From an uncultured Roseobacter sp. (lineage in GTDB: Bacteria; Pseudomonadota; Alphaproteobacteria; Rhodobacterales; Rhodobacteraceae), in assembly GCF_947499265.1 (NCBI RefSeq), contig NZ_CANMNK010000002.1:248001-312000 (forward strand): 64,000 bases of DNA, written 5' to 3'. Below the pieces are notes generated by a model. That model did no database searches and was not told the origin of the DNA. It worked only from the letters and a program-made list of their open reading frames with translations. This document shows, piece after piece, positions 26,242 to 36,854 of this stretch. Numbering within the stretch: the first letter of the stretch is position 1; each line of letters opens with the position of its first letter. A program made the translations under genes and the position numbers.

Positions 26242-27674
26242 CCCTCTGGACGGCGCAGGAAGCCGCGGCTGCCACGGGCGGCACGGTCACGGGCGATTGG
26301 TCCGCCACGGGCGTGTCCATTGACACGCGCACGCTGCAGCCGGGCAATCTCTTCGTAGCCCTGAAGGATCAGCGCGATGGGCATGAGTTTGTCGCGCAGG
26401 CGCTGGAAAAAGGGGCGGCCGCGGCGCTGGTGGACCATGTTCCAGGCGGCGTGCCCGACACGGCACCCTTGCTGATGGTTGACGACGTTCTGGCCGGGCT
26501 GGAAGCCCTGGGTGCCGCCGCACGCGCCCGCATGACCGGCAAGGTCGCGGCGGTCACCGGTAGCGTCGGCAAGACATCCACCAAGGAAATGCTGCTCGAA
26601 ATGCTCTCTGCTCAGGGGCGCACCCACGCCTCCGTGGCCAGCTACAACAACCACTGGGGCGTGCCGCTGACCCTCGCGCGGATGCCCCGCGAGACCGAAT
26701 TTGCCGTCATCGAGATCGGCATGAACCACCCTGGTGAAATCGCCCCGCTTGCCAAAATGGCCCGCCCGCATGTGGCGCTGGTCACCACGGTCGCCGCCGC
26801 GCATCTGGAGGCCTTTGACGACATCAGCGGCATTGCGGTGGAAAAGGCCTCGATCTTCGAGGGTGTGGAACCGGGCGGCGTGGCGGTTCTGAATGCGGAT
26901 GTCGAAACTTCTGCGATTCTGATGGCCAAGGCGCTGGATTGCAAACTCCGCGACATCAGTTTTGGTGCGGAAGGCTATGATTTCAAACTTATTCGCGCTG
27001 ATCTGCGCGATGACATGACCGTGGTGCAGGCGCAGATGGGCGAGGCGCCGCTGCTCTATAAAATCGCCTCACCGGGGCGCCATTTTGCGATGAATGCGCT
27101 GGGGGCGCTGGCGGTCGTGGCAGCGCTCAGGGTTGATATTGCACTGGCGGTCGGCGCTCTGGGGCGTTGGCGCCCCTATAAGGGGCGGGGGCAGCGGGAA
27201 CGGATTTTCCTCGACGCGGTACACACGCGCCTCTCGCTTGACCTCATTGATGACAGCTATAACGCCAATCCGACCTCGATGGCTGCCGCACTGGAGGTTC
27301 TGGCCGCAGCGCCGGTGATGAATGACATTGGCCGCGTGTCCAAGGGTCGCCGCATCGCCTATCTGGGCGATATGAAGGAGCTGGGCTCGGACGAGATTGC
27401 CCTACACGCGGGCCTTGCCCATTTGCCCGCGACGCAGGAGATCGATGTGATCCACTGCATCGGGCCGCTGATGCGCGCGCTCTATGATCTCTTGCCGGAT
27501 GCCCAACGCGGCGATTGGTTCGAAACCGCACAAGAGGCGCTGCCCCGCCTCAAACGTTCTCTTGATAGCGGTGACGTGGTGCTGGCCAAAGGGTCACTCA
27601 GCATGAAACTCGGCCTGATCGTTGACGCGATCCGCAAAATGGGACATGCCCCGCTGGACGTGGAAGAAGGATAA
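26238..27674 (+). CDS. murF: UDP-MurNAc-tripeptide:D-Ala-D-Ala ligase MurF
   Basis: Completes the pentapeptide by adding D-Ala-D-Ala made by Ddl (encoded later in the cluster). The 478 residues show the P-loop GSVGKTSTKE at 108-117, NNHWGVPLTLARMP, EIGMNHPGEI, and DDSYNANPTSM. The start overlaps murE (ATGA), and mraY follows 3 bases after the stop. Confidence 0.97.
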   Translation: MTLWTAQEAAAATGGTVTGDWSATGVSIDTRTLQPGNLFVALKDQRDGHEFVAQALEKGAAAALVDHVPGGVPDTAPLLMVDDVLAGLEALGAAARARMTGKVAAVTGSVGKTSTKEMLLEMLSAQGRTHASVASYNNHWGVPLTLARMPRETEFAVIEIGMNHPGEIAPLAKMARPHVALVTTVAAAHLEAFDDISGIAVEKASIFEGVEPGGVAVLNADVETSAILMAKALDCKLRDISFGAEGYDFKLIRADLRDDMTVVQAQMGEAPLLYKIASPGRHFAMNALGALAVVAALRVDIALAVGALGRWRPYKGRGQRERIFLDAVHTRLSLDLIDDSYNANPTSMAAALEVLAAAPVMNDIGRVSKGRRIAYLGDMKELGSDEIALHAGLAHLPATQEIDVIHCIGPLMRALYDLLPDAQRGDWFETAQEALPRLKRSLDSGDVVLAKGSLSMKLGLIVDAIRKMGHAPLDVEEG

Positions 27675-27677
27675 CGA

Positions 27678-28760
27678 ATGCTTTACTGGCTCACGCTGCT
27701 GTCGGACGGGGGGGATTTCTTCAACCTCTTTCGCTACATCACTTTCCGCGCGGGCGGGGCATTCCTGACGGCTCTGGTCTTCGGGTTCCTTTTTGGCAAA
27801 CCGCTCATCGCGGTGCTGCGCAAACGCCAGGGCAAGGGTCAGCCGATCCGGGATGACGGCCCGGAAAGCCATTTTATCAAGGCCGGTACACCCACTATGG
27901 GTGGGTTGCTGATCGTCGGCGCACTGCTCACCTCGACACTGCTCTGGGCCCGGCTCGACAATCCCTTCATCTGGATCGTGCTCTTTGTCACCATGTCCTT
28001 CGCGGCCATCGGCTTCATGGATGACTATGCCAAAGTCTCCAAACAGACCACGGCGGGGGTGCCGGGCCGGGTGCGTCTGCTGCTGGGCTTTGTCATCGCC
28101 GCTGTCGCCGCCCATTGGGCCGCACAGCATCACCCGGAGGCGCTGCACAACCGGCTGGCGCTGCCTGTTTTCAAGGACACGCTGATCAACCTGGGCTATC
28201 TCTTTGTGCCCTTCGCGATCATCGTGATCGTGGGCGCTGCCAATGCGGTGAACCTCACCGATGGTCTCGATGGTCTGGCGATCATGCCGGTGATGATTGC
28301 CGCCGGAACGCTGGGCGTGATCGCCTATGCGGTGGGGCGGGTCGACTTTACCGAATATCTCGATGTGCATTACGTGCCGGGAACGGGTGAAATCCTGATC
28401 TTCACGGCGGGTATTTTCGGCGGTGGCCTTGGCTTTCTATGGTACAACGCGCCGCCCGCGGCGGTGTTCATGGGCGATACCGGAAGCCTTGCCCTGGGCG
28501 GGGCGCTGGGGGCGATTGCGGTTTCCACCAAACACGAGATCGTGCTGGCGATCGTCGGCGGGCTCTTCGTGGTCGAAGCGATGAGCGTGATCATCCAGGT
28601 GCTCTACTTCAAACGCACCGGCAAGCGGGTCTTCCTGATGGCGCCGATCCACCATCACTATGAGAAAAAGGGCTGGGCGGAGAGCACCATCGTCATTCGC
28701 TTCTGGATCATCTCGCTGATCCTAGCGATGATTGGGCTGGCGACGCTGAAGGTGCGGTGA
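27678..28760 (+). CDS. mraY: Phospho-MurNAc-pentapeptide transferase MraY
   Basis: The integral membrane enzyme that transfers phospho-MurNAc-pentapeptide to undecaprenyl phosphate, forming lipid I. It has 360 residues and about ten membrane helices. Conserved pieces are [43 protein letters not shown], the cytosolic [11 protein letters not shown] and the histidine-rich [12 protein letters not shown]. Confidence 0.97.
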   Translation: MLYWLTLLSDGGDFFNLFRYITFRAGGAFLTALVFGFLFGKPLIAVLRKRQGKGQPIRDDGPESHFIKAGTPTMGGLLIVGALLTSTLLWARLDNPFIWIVLFVTMSFAAIGFMDDYAKVSKQTTAGVPGRVRLLLGFVIAAVAAHWAAQHHPEALHNRLALPVFKDTLINLGYLFVPFAIIVIVGAANAVNLTDGLDGLAIMPVMIAAGTLGVIAYAVGRVDFTEYLDVHYVPGTGEILIFTAGIFGGGLGFLWYNAPPAAVFMGDTGSLALGGALGAIAVSTKHEIVLAIVGGLFVVEAMSVIIQVLYFKRTGKRVFLMAPIHHHYEKKGWAESTIVIRFWIISLILAMIGLATLKVR

Positions 28761-28919
28761 CACGTCTCCTTTGGGCGGCGCTCAGACAAATCCGGCGCTG
28801 ATCGCCGCGTGCAAATGTGGCCTGATCCCTGTCGCATTTTCTCCCGATAGAGTTAACGCGCTTGTCAGCAAGCTGCAGGAGCGGCAGTGTCGCCCCGACA
28901 ATTTCCAAGGAGAGCTTAG

Positions 28920-30311
28920 GTGATTCCGGTCAGAGGTTTGCAAGGTCACAAAATCGCTGTGTTGGGTCTTGGCCGTTCCGGTCTGAGTGCTGCGCGCGCG
29001 CTGGCCGCGGGCGGTGCCGTGCCAATTTGTTGGGATGACACACAGGCCGCGCGCGACACGGCTGAGGCTGAAGGGTTCACCTGTCAAAGCTTCCGCAATG
29101 CCCGCGACTTTGACGACATCGCCCGGTTGATCGTCAGTCCGGGCATCCCCCATCTCTATCCCGCACCGAACCCGGTTGTCGCCGCAGCGCTGAGCGCGGG
29201 CGTGCCGGTCGACAATGACATCGGGCTGTTCTTTCAGTCCTTTGCCACGGCGGAATGGAACCGCTTTGACGTGCCCCCGCGGGTCGTGGCGATCACCGGA
29301 TCCAACGGAAAATCCACAACTTCGGCGCTCGTGCACCATATTCTGAGCGAGGTGAACCGGCCGTGTCAGTTGGCGGGCAACATCGGGCGCGGGGTTCTCG
29401 ATATCGATCCGCCGATTGATGGCGAGGTCGTTGTGCTGGAGCTGTCCAGTTACCAGACCGATCTCGCGCGCAGCCTGACCCCGGACATCGCGGTGTTCAC
29501 CAACCTGTCGCCGGATCACCTGGACCGTCACGCAGGTATGGGTGGGTATTTCGCGGCCAAACGACGCTTGTTTGCGGAAGGCGGCCCGGACCGCGCGATC
29601 ATTGGCGTGGATGAAGCCGAAGGGCGTTTTCTGGCGGGGCAACTGGCGGAGGGCCGCGCCGATGACCGGGTGATCCGGTTGTCCGTGGCCGAAAAACTGA
29701 CCGGGCCGGGCTGGCAGGTCTTTGCCCGCAAGGGGTTCTTGTCGGAATACCGCAAGGGCAAACAGGCCGCCTCGATTGATCTGCGCGGCGTGCCGGGATT
29801 GCCCGGCGCGCATAATCACCAGAACGCCTGCGCCGCCTATGCCGCCTGCCGGGCATTGGGGCTTGCCCCCAAAGTCATCGAGGCCGCGTTCCATAGCTTT
29901 GCAGGGCTCCCGCACCGCAGTCAGCTGATTGGTGAAAAGGATGGTGTGCGCTTTGTGAACGACAGCAAAGCCACCAATGTGGATGCCGCGGCCAAGGCCC
30001 TCTCGGCCTTCGAGCGGGTGCGCTGGATCTGCGGCGGGCTTGAAAAAGAGGGCGGCTTAGCAACGCTCGGCGACGCCCGCACCGTGGTGAAAGCCTATGT
30101 GATCGGGCGCGAGGCGGCCAATTTTGCGATGCAATTGCCGGTGGAGGCCGAGGTCTGCACCACGATGGAAAAAGCGGTGGCGCGGGCGGTATCTGAGGCT
30201 GAGGCGGGGGAAGTGATCCTGCTTGCGCCTGCGGCAGCGAGTTTTGATCAATACGATAACTTTGAAAAACGCGGCGAGGCCTTTGCCGACGCCGTGGCAA
30301 AACATCTCTGA
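28920..30311 (+). CDS. murD: UDP-MurNAc-L-alanine:D-glutamate ligase MurD
   Basis: Adds D-glutamate to UDP-MurNAc-L-Ala. The 463-residue protein has the N-terminal Rossmann motif [10 protein letters not shown], the P-loop GSNGKST at 127-133, [17 protein letters not shown], and FVNDSKATN. The start is GTG 28920, with AAGGAG 7 bases upstream. A 159-base gap separates it from mraY, the first break in the tightly packed run, so a secondary promoter is possible there. Confidence 0.96.
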   Translation: MIPVRGLQGHKIAVLGLGRSGLSAARALAAGGAVPICWDDTQAARDTAEAEGFTCQSFRNARDFDDIARLIVSPGIPHLYPAPNPVVAAALSAGVPVDNDIGLFFQSFATAEWNRFDVPPRVVAITGSNGKSTTSALVHHILSEVNRPCQLAGNIGRGVLDIDPPIDGEVVVLELSSYQTDLARSLTPDIAVFTNLSPDHLDRHAGMGGYFAAKRRLFAEGGPDRAIIGVDEAEGRFLAGQLAEGRADDRVIRLSVAEKLTGPGWQVFARKGFLSEYRKGKQAASIDLRGVPGLPGAHNHQNACAAYAACRALGLAPKVIEAAFHSFAGLPHRSQLIGEKDGVRFVNDSKATNVDAAAKALSAFERVRWICGGLEKEGGLATLGDARTVVKAYVIGREAANFAMQLPVEAEVCTTMEKAVARAVSEAEAGEVILLAPAAASFDQYDNFEKRGEAFADAVAKHL

Positions 30312-30332
30312 CTGCGGGGATCTCGGTTGCGC

Positions 30333-31508
30333 CTAGGGCCGCAGTGCGGAGGCGGCCGCCATGGCCGATGACCACGCCCATTGAAAATTGTAACCGCCCA
30401 GCCAGCCCGTCACATCCACGGCCTCACCGATGAAAAACAGCCCCGGAACAGCGGTAACCTCCATTGTCTTGGCCGAAAGCGCGTCGGTGTCCACACCGCC
30501 CAGCGTCACTTCTGCGGTACGGTAGCCTTCGGTCCCCGTGGGTGTCAGGTACCATTCGGACAGCCGCGTGCTGATCGCCTTGAGTTTCGCATCCGATTGA
30601 TCGGCGAGATTGCCAGACAGATCGGTTTCAGTGGCGAGAAAGTCTACCAGCCGGGCGGGCAGGTGCTGCGACAATTCCGTTGTCAGGTTGCGCCGTCCGG
30701 AGTGTCTACGTTTGTCGCGCAGCGCGGTATAGAGATCAGCGTGGGGTGCCAGATTGACGCAAATCGGCTCCCCCTCACGCCAATAGGAAGAGGCTTGCAG
30801 AACCGCCGGCCCAGACAGCCCGCGATGCGTGAAAAGCAGTGCTTCCTCGAAACTGGTCCCGCCGCCGGTGACCCGGACATCGGTGGCCACACCCGCCAGA
30901 CCGGCAAACCGCTCCTTGGTGAAGGTAAAGGGCACAAGCGCCGGGCGCGTCTCGGTGAGGGGCAGACCAAACTGCGCCGCGATCTCATAGGCAAGCCCTG
31001 TCGCCCCCATCTTGGGGATGGATTTGCCGCCGGTGCAAATCACCAGCGTTTTTGCGGTCACCGGTGTTTCCGCCCCGTCGGATTTCAGCAGAAACGTGAG
31101 TCCGTCAGGCGACTTTGCAAAGCTGTGCGCGGTTGTTTGCAAACGCAGGTCAACGCCGTTTTCCTGCATCAACCCGCGCAGCATCGCGATGATTTCCTTT
31201 GCGGAGGTGTCGCAAAACAACTGACCCAGCGTCTTTTCGTGCCACGCGATGCCGTGGCGATCCACCAGATCAATGAAATCCCACTGCGTGTATCGGGCCA
31301 GCGCGGATTTGGCGAAATGCGGATTGCCGGACAAAAAGGCCCCGGCGTCGCAATACATGTTGGTGAAGTTGCAACGCCCGCCGCCTGAAATGCGGATCTT
31401 TTCCCCTGGCGCGCGGGCATGATCCACGATCAGAATGCGCCCCTTGGCATGGGCGGCGCACATCATGCCTGCGGCCCCGGCACCGATAATTGCTGTGTCT
31501 ACCTGCAT
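30333..31508 (-). CDS. BaiN/HI0933-family NAD(P)/FAD-dependent oxidoreductase
   Basis: A 391-residue flavoprotein with an N-terminal FAD-binding Rossmann motif (IIGAGAAGMMCA), the family block KIRISGGGRCNFTN, CTGGKSIPKMGATG and the C-terminal VTGWLGGYNFQWAWSS. The family includes bacterial 2,4-dienoyl/bile-acid reductases, but most members have no known substrate. It lies on the opposite strand inside the dcw cluster, converging on murD and divergent from ftsW. ATG 31508 is used; TTG 31517 and GTG 31511 are alternatives and none has a clear ribosome site. Confidence 0.88.
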   Translation of the reverse strand: MQVDTAIIGAGAAGMMCAAHAKGRILIVDHARAPGEKIRISGGGRCNFTNMYCDAGAFLSGNPHFAKSALARYTQWDFIDLVDRHGIAWHEKTLGQLFCDTSAKEIIAMLRGLMQENGVDLRLQTTAHSFAKSPDGLTFLLKSDGAETPVTAKTLVICTGGKSIPKMGATGLAYEIAAQFGLPLTETRPALVPFTFTKERFAGLAGVATDVRVTGGGTSFEEALLFTHRGLSGPAVLQASSYWREGEPICVNLAPHADLYTALRDKRRHSGRRNLTTELSQHLPARLVDFLATETDLSGNLADQSDAKLKAISTRLSEWYLTPTGTEGYRTAEVTLGGVDTDALSAKTMEVTAVPGLFFIGEAVDVTGWLGGYNFQWAWSSAMAAASALRP

Positions 31509-31644
31509 CACGGCCAACTGGCGTGAAATCCCGCAAATGGCAAGCCTTGAGGCTAGCGTTGTGGATGATTTCGCGTTACTGTGTGCGGATCAGACCCCGA
31601 AAAGGGGCGTATCGAGGCAGTGTAGTTATCCAAGGCAGGCACCC

Positions 31645-32814
31645 ATGACAGAAATGGTCTATGGCGCAGTTCCGGTTCGCGATGGTGAACCGATCCTTCC
31701 CAAATGGTGGCGGACGATCGACAAATGGGCGATGTCCTGTGTGCTCATCCTCTTTGCGGTGGGGCTCTTGCTGGGGCTCGCCGCCTCGCCGCCGCTGGCC
31801 GCAAAGAACGGGTTCGAACCCTTCCACTACGTGCAGCGGCAGGCGTTCTTTGGCACATTGGCGCTCCTGACCATGATCGTGACCTCGATGATGTCTCCGG
31901 TGCTGGTGCGGCGGCTGGCTGTGCTTGGTTTCATTGTGGCCTTTATCGCGCTGTCTTTACTGCCATTTTTCGGAACGGACTTTGGCAAAGGGGCCGTGCG
32001 CTGGTACGGGCTGGGCTTTGCGGCGATCCAGCCCTCCGAGTTTCTGAAACCAGGGTTCGTGATCGTCGCGGCCTGGATGATGGCGGCTTCCTCCGAGTTG
32101 AATGGCCCGCCCGGAAAAACATGGTCTTTCGCGCTCTGCATGGCGATTGCGATGATGTTGGTCATGCAGCCCGACTTTGGGCAGGCCTGCCTCATTCTCT
32201 TTGCTTGGGGTGTGATGTATTTCGTCGCGGGGGCGCCGATGGCGTTGCTGGTCGGAATGGCGGCACTGGTGGTTTTTGGCGGCACGCTGGCTTATTCCAA
32301 TTCGGAACACTTCGCCCGCCGTATCGACGGTTTTCTGAATCCCGATATCGACCCACGGACGCAATTGGGGTATGCCACAAATGCTATTCAGGAAGGTGGC
32401 TTTTTTGGTGTCGGTGTGGGTGAGGGGCAGGTAAAATGGTCCCTGCCGGACGCGCATACGGACTTCATCATTGCAGTGGCAGCTGAGGAATACGGATTGA
32501 TCCTGGTGCTGGTCATCATAGCACTTTATGCGACCGTGGTTGTGCGCTCCTTGCTGCGGCTGCTGCGGGAACGCGACCCGTTTATCCGCCTGGCGGGCAC
32601 CGGGTTGGCTTGTACGCTGGGGGTTCAGGCGATGATCAACATGGGCGTCGCCGTGCGGCTGCTGCCCGCCAAGGGGATGACCCTGCCGTTTGTGAGCTAT
32701 GGTGGGTCTTCGGTGATTGCCAGCGGGATCGCGGTTGGCATGTTGCTGGCGTTCACCCGCACCCGCCCGCAAGGCGAAATCAGTGATCTTCTGGCACGTG
32801 GGCGGGTAAAGTGA
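31645..32814 (+). CDS. ftsW: Septal peptidoglycan glycosyltransferase FtsW (SEDS family)
   Basis: The SEDS-family polymerase that works with FtsI to build septal glycan strands. 389 residues with about ten membrane helices. Recognisable parts are the first helix after [23 protein letters not shown] with the FQPSE-like IQPSE, the loop with [12 protein letters not shown], and the terminal block with [14 protein letters not shown] 31645 is chosen because AAGGCAGG precedes it and the upstream open frame has no SEDS similarity. The stop overlaps the murG start (GTGA). Confidence 0.95.
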   Translation: MTEMVYGAVPVRDGEPILPKWWRTIDKWAMSCVLILFAVGLLLGLAASPPLAAKNGFEPFHYVQRQAFFGTLALLTMIVTSMMSPVLVRRLAVLGFIVAFIALSLLPFFGTDFGKGAVRWYGLGFAAIQPSEFLKPGFVIVAAWMMAASSELNGPPGKTWSFALCMAIAMMLVMQPDFGQACLILFAWGVMYFVAGAPMALLVGMAALVVFGGTLAYSNSEHFARRIDGFLNPDIDPRTQLGYATNAIQEGGFFGVGVGEGQVKWSLPDAHTDFIIAVAAEEYGLILVLVIIALYATVVVRSLLRLLRERDPFIRLAGTGLACTLGVQAMINMGVAVRLLPAKGMTLPFVSYGGSSVIASGIAVGMLLAFTRTRPQGEISDLLARGRVK

Positions 32815-33914
32815 GCAAGCAACCTCTTTTATTGATCGCGGCCGGGGGCACAGGCGGGCATATGTTCCCAGCCCAGGCGCTGGCCGAAGCGATGTTGCTG
32901 CGGGGATGGCGGGTGAAGCTGTCCACCGACGCGCGCGGTGCGCGCTATACCCAAGGCTTCCCGCACAGCACCGAGATCGAAGAGATCAGCAGCGCCACTT
33001 TTGCGCGCGGCGGCCTGCTGGCAAAGGCGATGGTTGCACCGCGTCTGGCCGTGGGGGCGGTTTCGGCGCTTTTTGCCTTCATGCGGGACCGACCATCGGT
33101 GGTGGTGGGATTTGGCGGCTATCCGACGATCCCGGCAATGTCGGCGGCTTACCTGATGAAGCTACCGCGGATGATCCACGAGCAGAACGGCATATTGGGG
33201 CGTGTAAACAAGATCTTCGCGGCGAAAGTTGATGCGATTGCCTGCGGCACATGGCCCACGGATCTGCCCGATGGGGTCACAGGCTATCACACCGGAAACC
33301 CGGTCAGAAGCGCCATCCTGGAACGGGTGGAGGCCGGGTATATCTCGCCCGGCGACTATCCGATGGAGCTTCTGGTCATCGGTGGCAGCCAGGGCGCGGG
33401 CATTCTCAGCGATGTGATCCCGCCCGCCATTGCAGGTCTGCCCATGGACATGCTGCGCAACATCCGGGTCAGTCACCAGGCCCGCGACGAAGATCATGAG
33501 CGCGTAACGGAATTTTATGCAGAGCAGGGTATCAACGCGGATGTGCAACCGTTCTTTCATGATGTTCCGCGCCGCATGACCGAAGCGCAACTGGTGATCA
33601 GCCGTGCAGGGGCCTCTTCCGTCGCCGACCTCTCGGTGATCGGCAGGCCCTCTATTCTGATCCCCTATGCGGCGGCGACCGGCGATCACCAAACCGCAAA
33701 CGCGCGCGGGCTGGTTGAGGCGGGCGGCGCGATCATGATCCCCGAAAGCCGGTTGAACGTGGATGCCGTGACGGAACAGATCCTCTCGGTGCTGGACAAT
33801 CCCGAGGGGGCGATGCAAATGGCCCGCTCGGCCGCGCGCTTTGGCAAACCGGATGCAACGGAAGCCTTGGTGGAACTGGTCGAGGGGCTGACAATGAAAA
33901 GGCAAGAAGAATGA
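32811..33914 (+). CDS. murG: UDP-GlcNAc:lipid I N-acetylglucosamine transferase MurG
   Basis: A peripheral membrane GT28 enzyme that converts lipid I to lipid II. The 367 residues carry the N-terminal glycine-rich loop [23 protein letters not shown], the HEQN motif, TGNPVR and GGSQGA, plus the UDP-binding [10 protein letters not shown] segment. Start GTG 32811 overlaps ftsW; the end overlaps murC by ATGA. Confidence 0.96.
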   Translation: MSKQPLLLIAAGGTGGHMFPAQALAEAMLLRGWRVKLSTDARGARYTQGFPHSTEIEEISSATFARGGLLAKAMVAPRLAVGAVSALFAFMRDRPSVVVGFGGYPTIPAMSAAYLMKLPRMIHEQNGILGRVNKIFAAKVDAIACGTWPTDLPDGVTGYHTGNPVRSAILERVEAGYISPGDYPMELLVIGGSQGAGILSDVIPPAIAGLPMDMLRNIRVSHQARDEDHERVTEFYAEQGINADVQPFFHDVPRRMTEAQLVISRAGASSVADLSVIGRPSILIPYAAATGDHQTANARGLVEAGGAIMIPESRLNVDAVTEQILSVLDNPEGAMQMARSAARFGKPDATEALVELVEGLTMKRQEE

Positions 33915-35317
33915 GTGCAGCAACAAAACTGCCCGGCGACGTTGGGCCCATCCATTTTGTCGGCATCGGCGGTATCGGCATGTCGGGCATCGCCGAGGTG
34001 CTGTTGAACCATGGCTATACCGTGCAGGGGTCTGATCTGAAAGCCACGCCGATCACCAAGAGGCTGCAAGAGCTGGGCGCGCATATTTTTGAAGGTCAGC
34101 GCGCCGAAAACATCAACAATGCCGAAGTCATCGTGATTTCCAGCGCGATCAAACCCGGCAATGCCGAGCTGGACGCGGCCCGCGTGCAGGGCCTGCCCAT
34201 CGTGCGCCGTGCCGAGATGCTGGCGGAGCTGATGCGGCTGAAATCGAACATTGCGGTGGCGGGCACCCATGGCAAAACCACCACGACGACCATGGTGGCG
34301 ACGCTGTTGGATGCGGGGGAGTTCGACCCGACGGTCGTGAACGGCGGCATCATCCATGCCTACGGCTCCAACGCGCGGGCGGGTGAGGGCGAGTGGATGG
34401 TGGTCGAAGCGGATGAAAGCGACGGCACGTTCAACCGCCTGCCGGCCACCATCGCGATTGTCACCAACATCGATCCCGAGCACATGGAGCACTGGGGGGA
34501 TTTTGACACACTGCGCCAGGGCTTCCTCGATTTTGTCTCCAATATTCCGTTCTATGGCGTTGCCGTCTGCAACACCGATCATGCGGAGGTGCAGGCGCTG
34601 GTGGGCAAGATCACTGACCGCCGCGTGGTGACCTATGGCTTCAATGCTCAGGCTGATGTGCGGGCGGTCAATCTGACCTATAAAAACGGTGTGGCGCATT
34701 TCGATGTCGCCCTTCAGGCTGAGGGGATCATGATCGAAGACTGCAGCTTGCCGATGCCTGGGGATCACAACGTCTCCAACGCGCTGTCGGCCATTGCCGT
34801 GGCGCGACATCTCGGCATGAAGGGCGATCAAATTCGCACCGCACTTGCCAATTTCGCCGGCGTGAACCGTCGCTTCACGCGCGTGGGCGATGTCGAAGGC
34901 GTAACGATCATCGATGATTACGGCCATCACCCGGTGGAGATCACAGCCGTTCTGAAAGCAGCCCGGCAGGCGACGGAGGGTCGGGTGATCGCCGTGCATC
35001 AACCGCACCGTTACACGCGGCTGTCTGATCTCTTTGATGAATTCTGCGCCTGTTTCAATGACGCCGATGTGGTCGGCATTGCCGAGGTCTATGCCGCGGG
35101 CGAGGACCCGATCGAGGGTGCCAGCCGCGATGATCTGGTGGCCGGGCTCATTCGGCATGGCCATCGTCACGCCCGTGCAGTGGTGGGTGAGGATGATCTT
35201 GAACGTCTTGTGCGTGAACAGGCCCGCCCCGGCGATATGGTGGTCTGCCTTGGCGCGGGGACCATCAGTGCCTGGGCCAACGGCCTGCCTGCGCGGCTGC
35301 GCAGAGGCGCCGCCTGA
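33911..35317 (+). CDS. murC: UDP-MurNAc:L-alanine ligase MurC
   Basis: First amino-acid ligase of the Mur pathway, adding L-alanine to UDP-MurNAc. 468 residues with the N-terminal [12 protein letters not shown] motif, the P-loop GTHGKTT at 118-124, [19 protein letters not shown], and [10 protein letters not shown]. Translation is probably coupled to murG and to the small gene that follows, since both junctions overlap. Confidence 0.97.
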   Translation: MSAATKLPGDVGPIHFVGIGGIGMSGIAEVLLNHGYTVQGSDLKATPITKRLQELGAHIFEGQRAENINNAEVIVISSAIKPGNAELDAARVQGLPIVRRAEMLAELMRLKSNIAVAGTHGKTTTTTMVATLLDAGEFDPTVVNGGIIHAYGSNARAGEGEWMVVEADESDGTFNRLPATIAIVTNIDPEHMEHWGDFDTLRQGFLDFVSNIPFYGVAVCNTDHAEVQALVGKITDRRVVTYGFNAQADVRAVNLTYKNGVAHFDVALQAEGIMIEDCSLPMPGDHNVSNALSAIAVARHLGMKGDQIRTALANFAGVNRRFTRVGDVEGVTIIDDYGHHPVEITAVLKAARQATEGRVIAVHQPHRYTRLSDLFDEFCACFNDADVVGIAEVYAAGEDPIEGASRDDLVAGLIRHGHRHARAVVGEDDLERLVREQARPGDMVVCLGAGTISAWANGLPARLRRGAA

Positions 35318-35565
35318 TGTTGCTTTGGGCCGCAATCCTGTGGGTTTTTGCCTCTGCGGCGGTCGCAATGCTGCCGATGCGTCATCAATATATTCCGGGC
35401 GTTGCCTTGCTGATTGCAGCACCCTTGTTGATCCTCTGGATCGGGATGGAGGTTGCATGGTGGGCGGCGGTGCTGGCCCTCTTTGCCTTCATATCCATGT
35501 TTCGTAACCCGTTGCGTTTTTTTCTCGCCCGCGCCCGTGGGCAAAGACCGGAGATCCCTGAATGA
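35317..35565 (+). CDS. DUF2484 family small membrane protein (copy 1)
   Basis: 82 residues with two to three hydrophobic helices, the motif LPMRHQYIPG, and a conserved tail MFRNPLRFFLAR typical of DUF2484. No biochemical role is known to me. It is squeezed between murC (TGATG overlap) and a second copy (ATGA overlap), so it is co-translated with cell-wall genes. Location in the inner membrane and a link to precursor synthesis or division are inferences from this placement. Confidence 0.82.
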   Translation: MLLWAAILWVFASAAVAMLPMRHQYIPGVALLIAAPLLILWIGMEVAWWAAVLALFAFISMFRNPLRFFLARARGQRPEIPE

Positions 35566-35810
35566 GCCTCTCGTTGATTTTGGCCGCCTGCTGGGCCGTG
35601 GCGGCAAACGTCCTGGCGATGACGCCGAGCAAGGATCACCACTGGCGCAATGCCTATGTCCTGATCGCCATCGGCATTCCCATCGTTGGGTTCGTGACCT
35701 GGCAACATGGGCCCTGGATTGGCATGTTGGTATTGGCGGGCGGCATGTCGGTGCTGCGCTGGCCGGTCATTTACCTGGGCCGCTGGATCAAGCGCGTGAC
35801 CCTGCGATAG
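35562..35810 (+). CDS. DUF2484 family small membrane protein (copy 2)
   Basis: 82 residues, a paralog of the preceding gene: the same N-terminal helix pattern (LILAACWAVAANVLAMTP), a central aromatic/tryptophan helix (WQHGPWIGMLV), and a tail with LRWPVIYLGRWIK in place of the MFRNPLR block. It is separated from murB by 9 bases. The divergent tail suggests specialisation rather than a simple duplicate. Confidence 0.78.
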   Translation: MSLSLILAACWAVAANVLAMTPSKDHHWRNAYVLIAIGIPIVGFVTWQHGPWIGMLVLAGGMSVLRWPVIYLGRWIKRVTLR

Positions 35811-35819
35811 GCTTGGCCG

Positions 35820-36737
35820 ATGAGTGACATGCCAGAGGTTCGCGGGCGCCTGACGCCCAATCGTGCATTGAGCGATCTGACGTGGTTGCGCGTGGGCGGA
35901 CCCGCCGATTGGCTGTTTCAACCGGCTGATCTTGAGGATTTGCGCGATTTTCTGCGCAATCTGCCTGCGGATGTTCCGGTGTTCCCAATGGGTGTCGGAT
36001 CCAACCTGATTGTGCGCGATGGCGGCTTGCGCGCTGTGGTCATTCGCCTTGGGCGCGGGTTCAACAGCATCGAGATCGATGGCACAGCTGTGATGGCGGG
36101 GGCGGCAGCTCTTGATGCGCATGTGGCAAAGAAAGCGGCCGACGCGGGCCTTGATCTGACGTTCCTGCGCACAATCCCGGGCAGCATTGGCGGGGCCGTG
36201 CGCATGAATGCGGGCTGTTATGGCAGCTATACGGCGGATGTCCTGATCGAGGCGCAGGCTGTCACACGCAGCGGCGATGTTGTGACCTTGCGTGCTGATG
36301 ACCTGCAATTCGCCTACCGGCAAAGCCATTTGCCGGCGGGATGGGTGCTCACACAAGCGACGTTTCAGGCGCCACCGGGAGACCCCGCGGAGTTGCACGC
36401 GCGCATGGCGGATCAGATCGCCAAACGCGACGCCACGCAGCCAACCAAGGACCGCAGCGCAGGCTCCACGTTCCGCAACCCCGCCGGTTTTTCCTCCACC
36501 GGTCAGTTGGATGATGTGCATGATCTCAAAGCCTGGAAGGTTATCGACGACGCAGGATTGCGTGGGGCGCGGCAGGGCGGGGCGCAAATGAGTGAGAAGC
36601 ATTCGAATTTTCTGATCAACACCGGGGAGGCAACAGCGGCGGACCTGGAAGGATTGGGGGAAGCTGTGCGAAAAAAGGTTTACGCCCAAAGCGGTATCAC
36701 GCTAGAATGGGAAATCATGCGCGTCGGCGAGCGTTAA
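35820..36737 (+). CDS. murB: UDP-N-acetylenolpyruvoylglucosamine reductase MurB
   Basis: The FAD/NADPH enzyme that makes UDP-MurNAc. 305 residues of the shorter type. Conserved elements are [63 protein letters not shown] (catalytic serine) and HSNFLIN with the C-terminal glutamate region. The stop codon overlaps the CtrA-type site described below. Confidence 0.96.
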   Translation: MSDMPEVRGRLTPNRALSDLTWLRVGGPADWLFQPADLEDLRDFLRNLPADVPVFPMGVGSNLIVRDGGLRAVVIRLGRGFNSIEIDGTAVMAGAAALDAHVAKKAADAGLDLTFLRTIPGSIGGAVRMNAGCYGSYTADVLIEAQAVTRSGDVVTLRADDLQFAYRQSHLPAGWVLTQATFQAPPGDPAELHARMADQIAKRDATQPTKDRSAGSTFRNPAGFSSTGQLDDVHDLKAWKVIDDAGLRGARQGGAQMSEKHSNFLINTGEATAADLEGLGEAVRKKVYAQSGITLEWEIMRVGER

Positions 36738-36748
36738 CGGGGCATTAA
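36734..36748 (+). promoter_or_regulatory. CtrA-type binding box TTAA-N7-TTAA
   Basis: TTAACGGGGCATTAAC contains two TTAA half-sites exactly 7 bases apart, the consensus of the alphaproteobacterial cell-cycle regulator CtrA. It lies at the murB stop codon, about 107 bases before ddl-ftsQ-ftsA. In Caulobacter CtrA acts on the ftsQA promoter; action here is inferred. Confidence 0.5.
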
Positions 36749-36822
36749 CCAAACCCTCGCCAGAGTGCAGAAAGAAAATTAGCGGTGAACCGGCGCAAAA
36801 GTCGGAGCTAAAAACAAATAAT

Positions 36823-36837
36823 GGACCGAAACGGTCC
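36823..36837 (+). promoter_or_regulatory. Short palindrome GGACCG-AAA-CGGTCC ahead of ddl
   Basis: A perfect 6-bp stem with a 3-base loop ending 17 bases before the ddl start codon and close to the GAGG ribosome site. It may be an operator or a leader hairpin affecting translation; neither is shown. Confidence 0.3.
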
Positions 36838-36854
36838 GGCAAAGAGGCACCAAA

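Noticed and set aside
33686-35458. 590-codon minus-strand open frame across murG-murC
   Set aside because: Antisense to motif-complete murG and murC, with no recognisable protein features.
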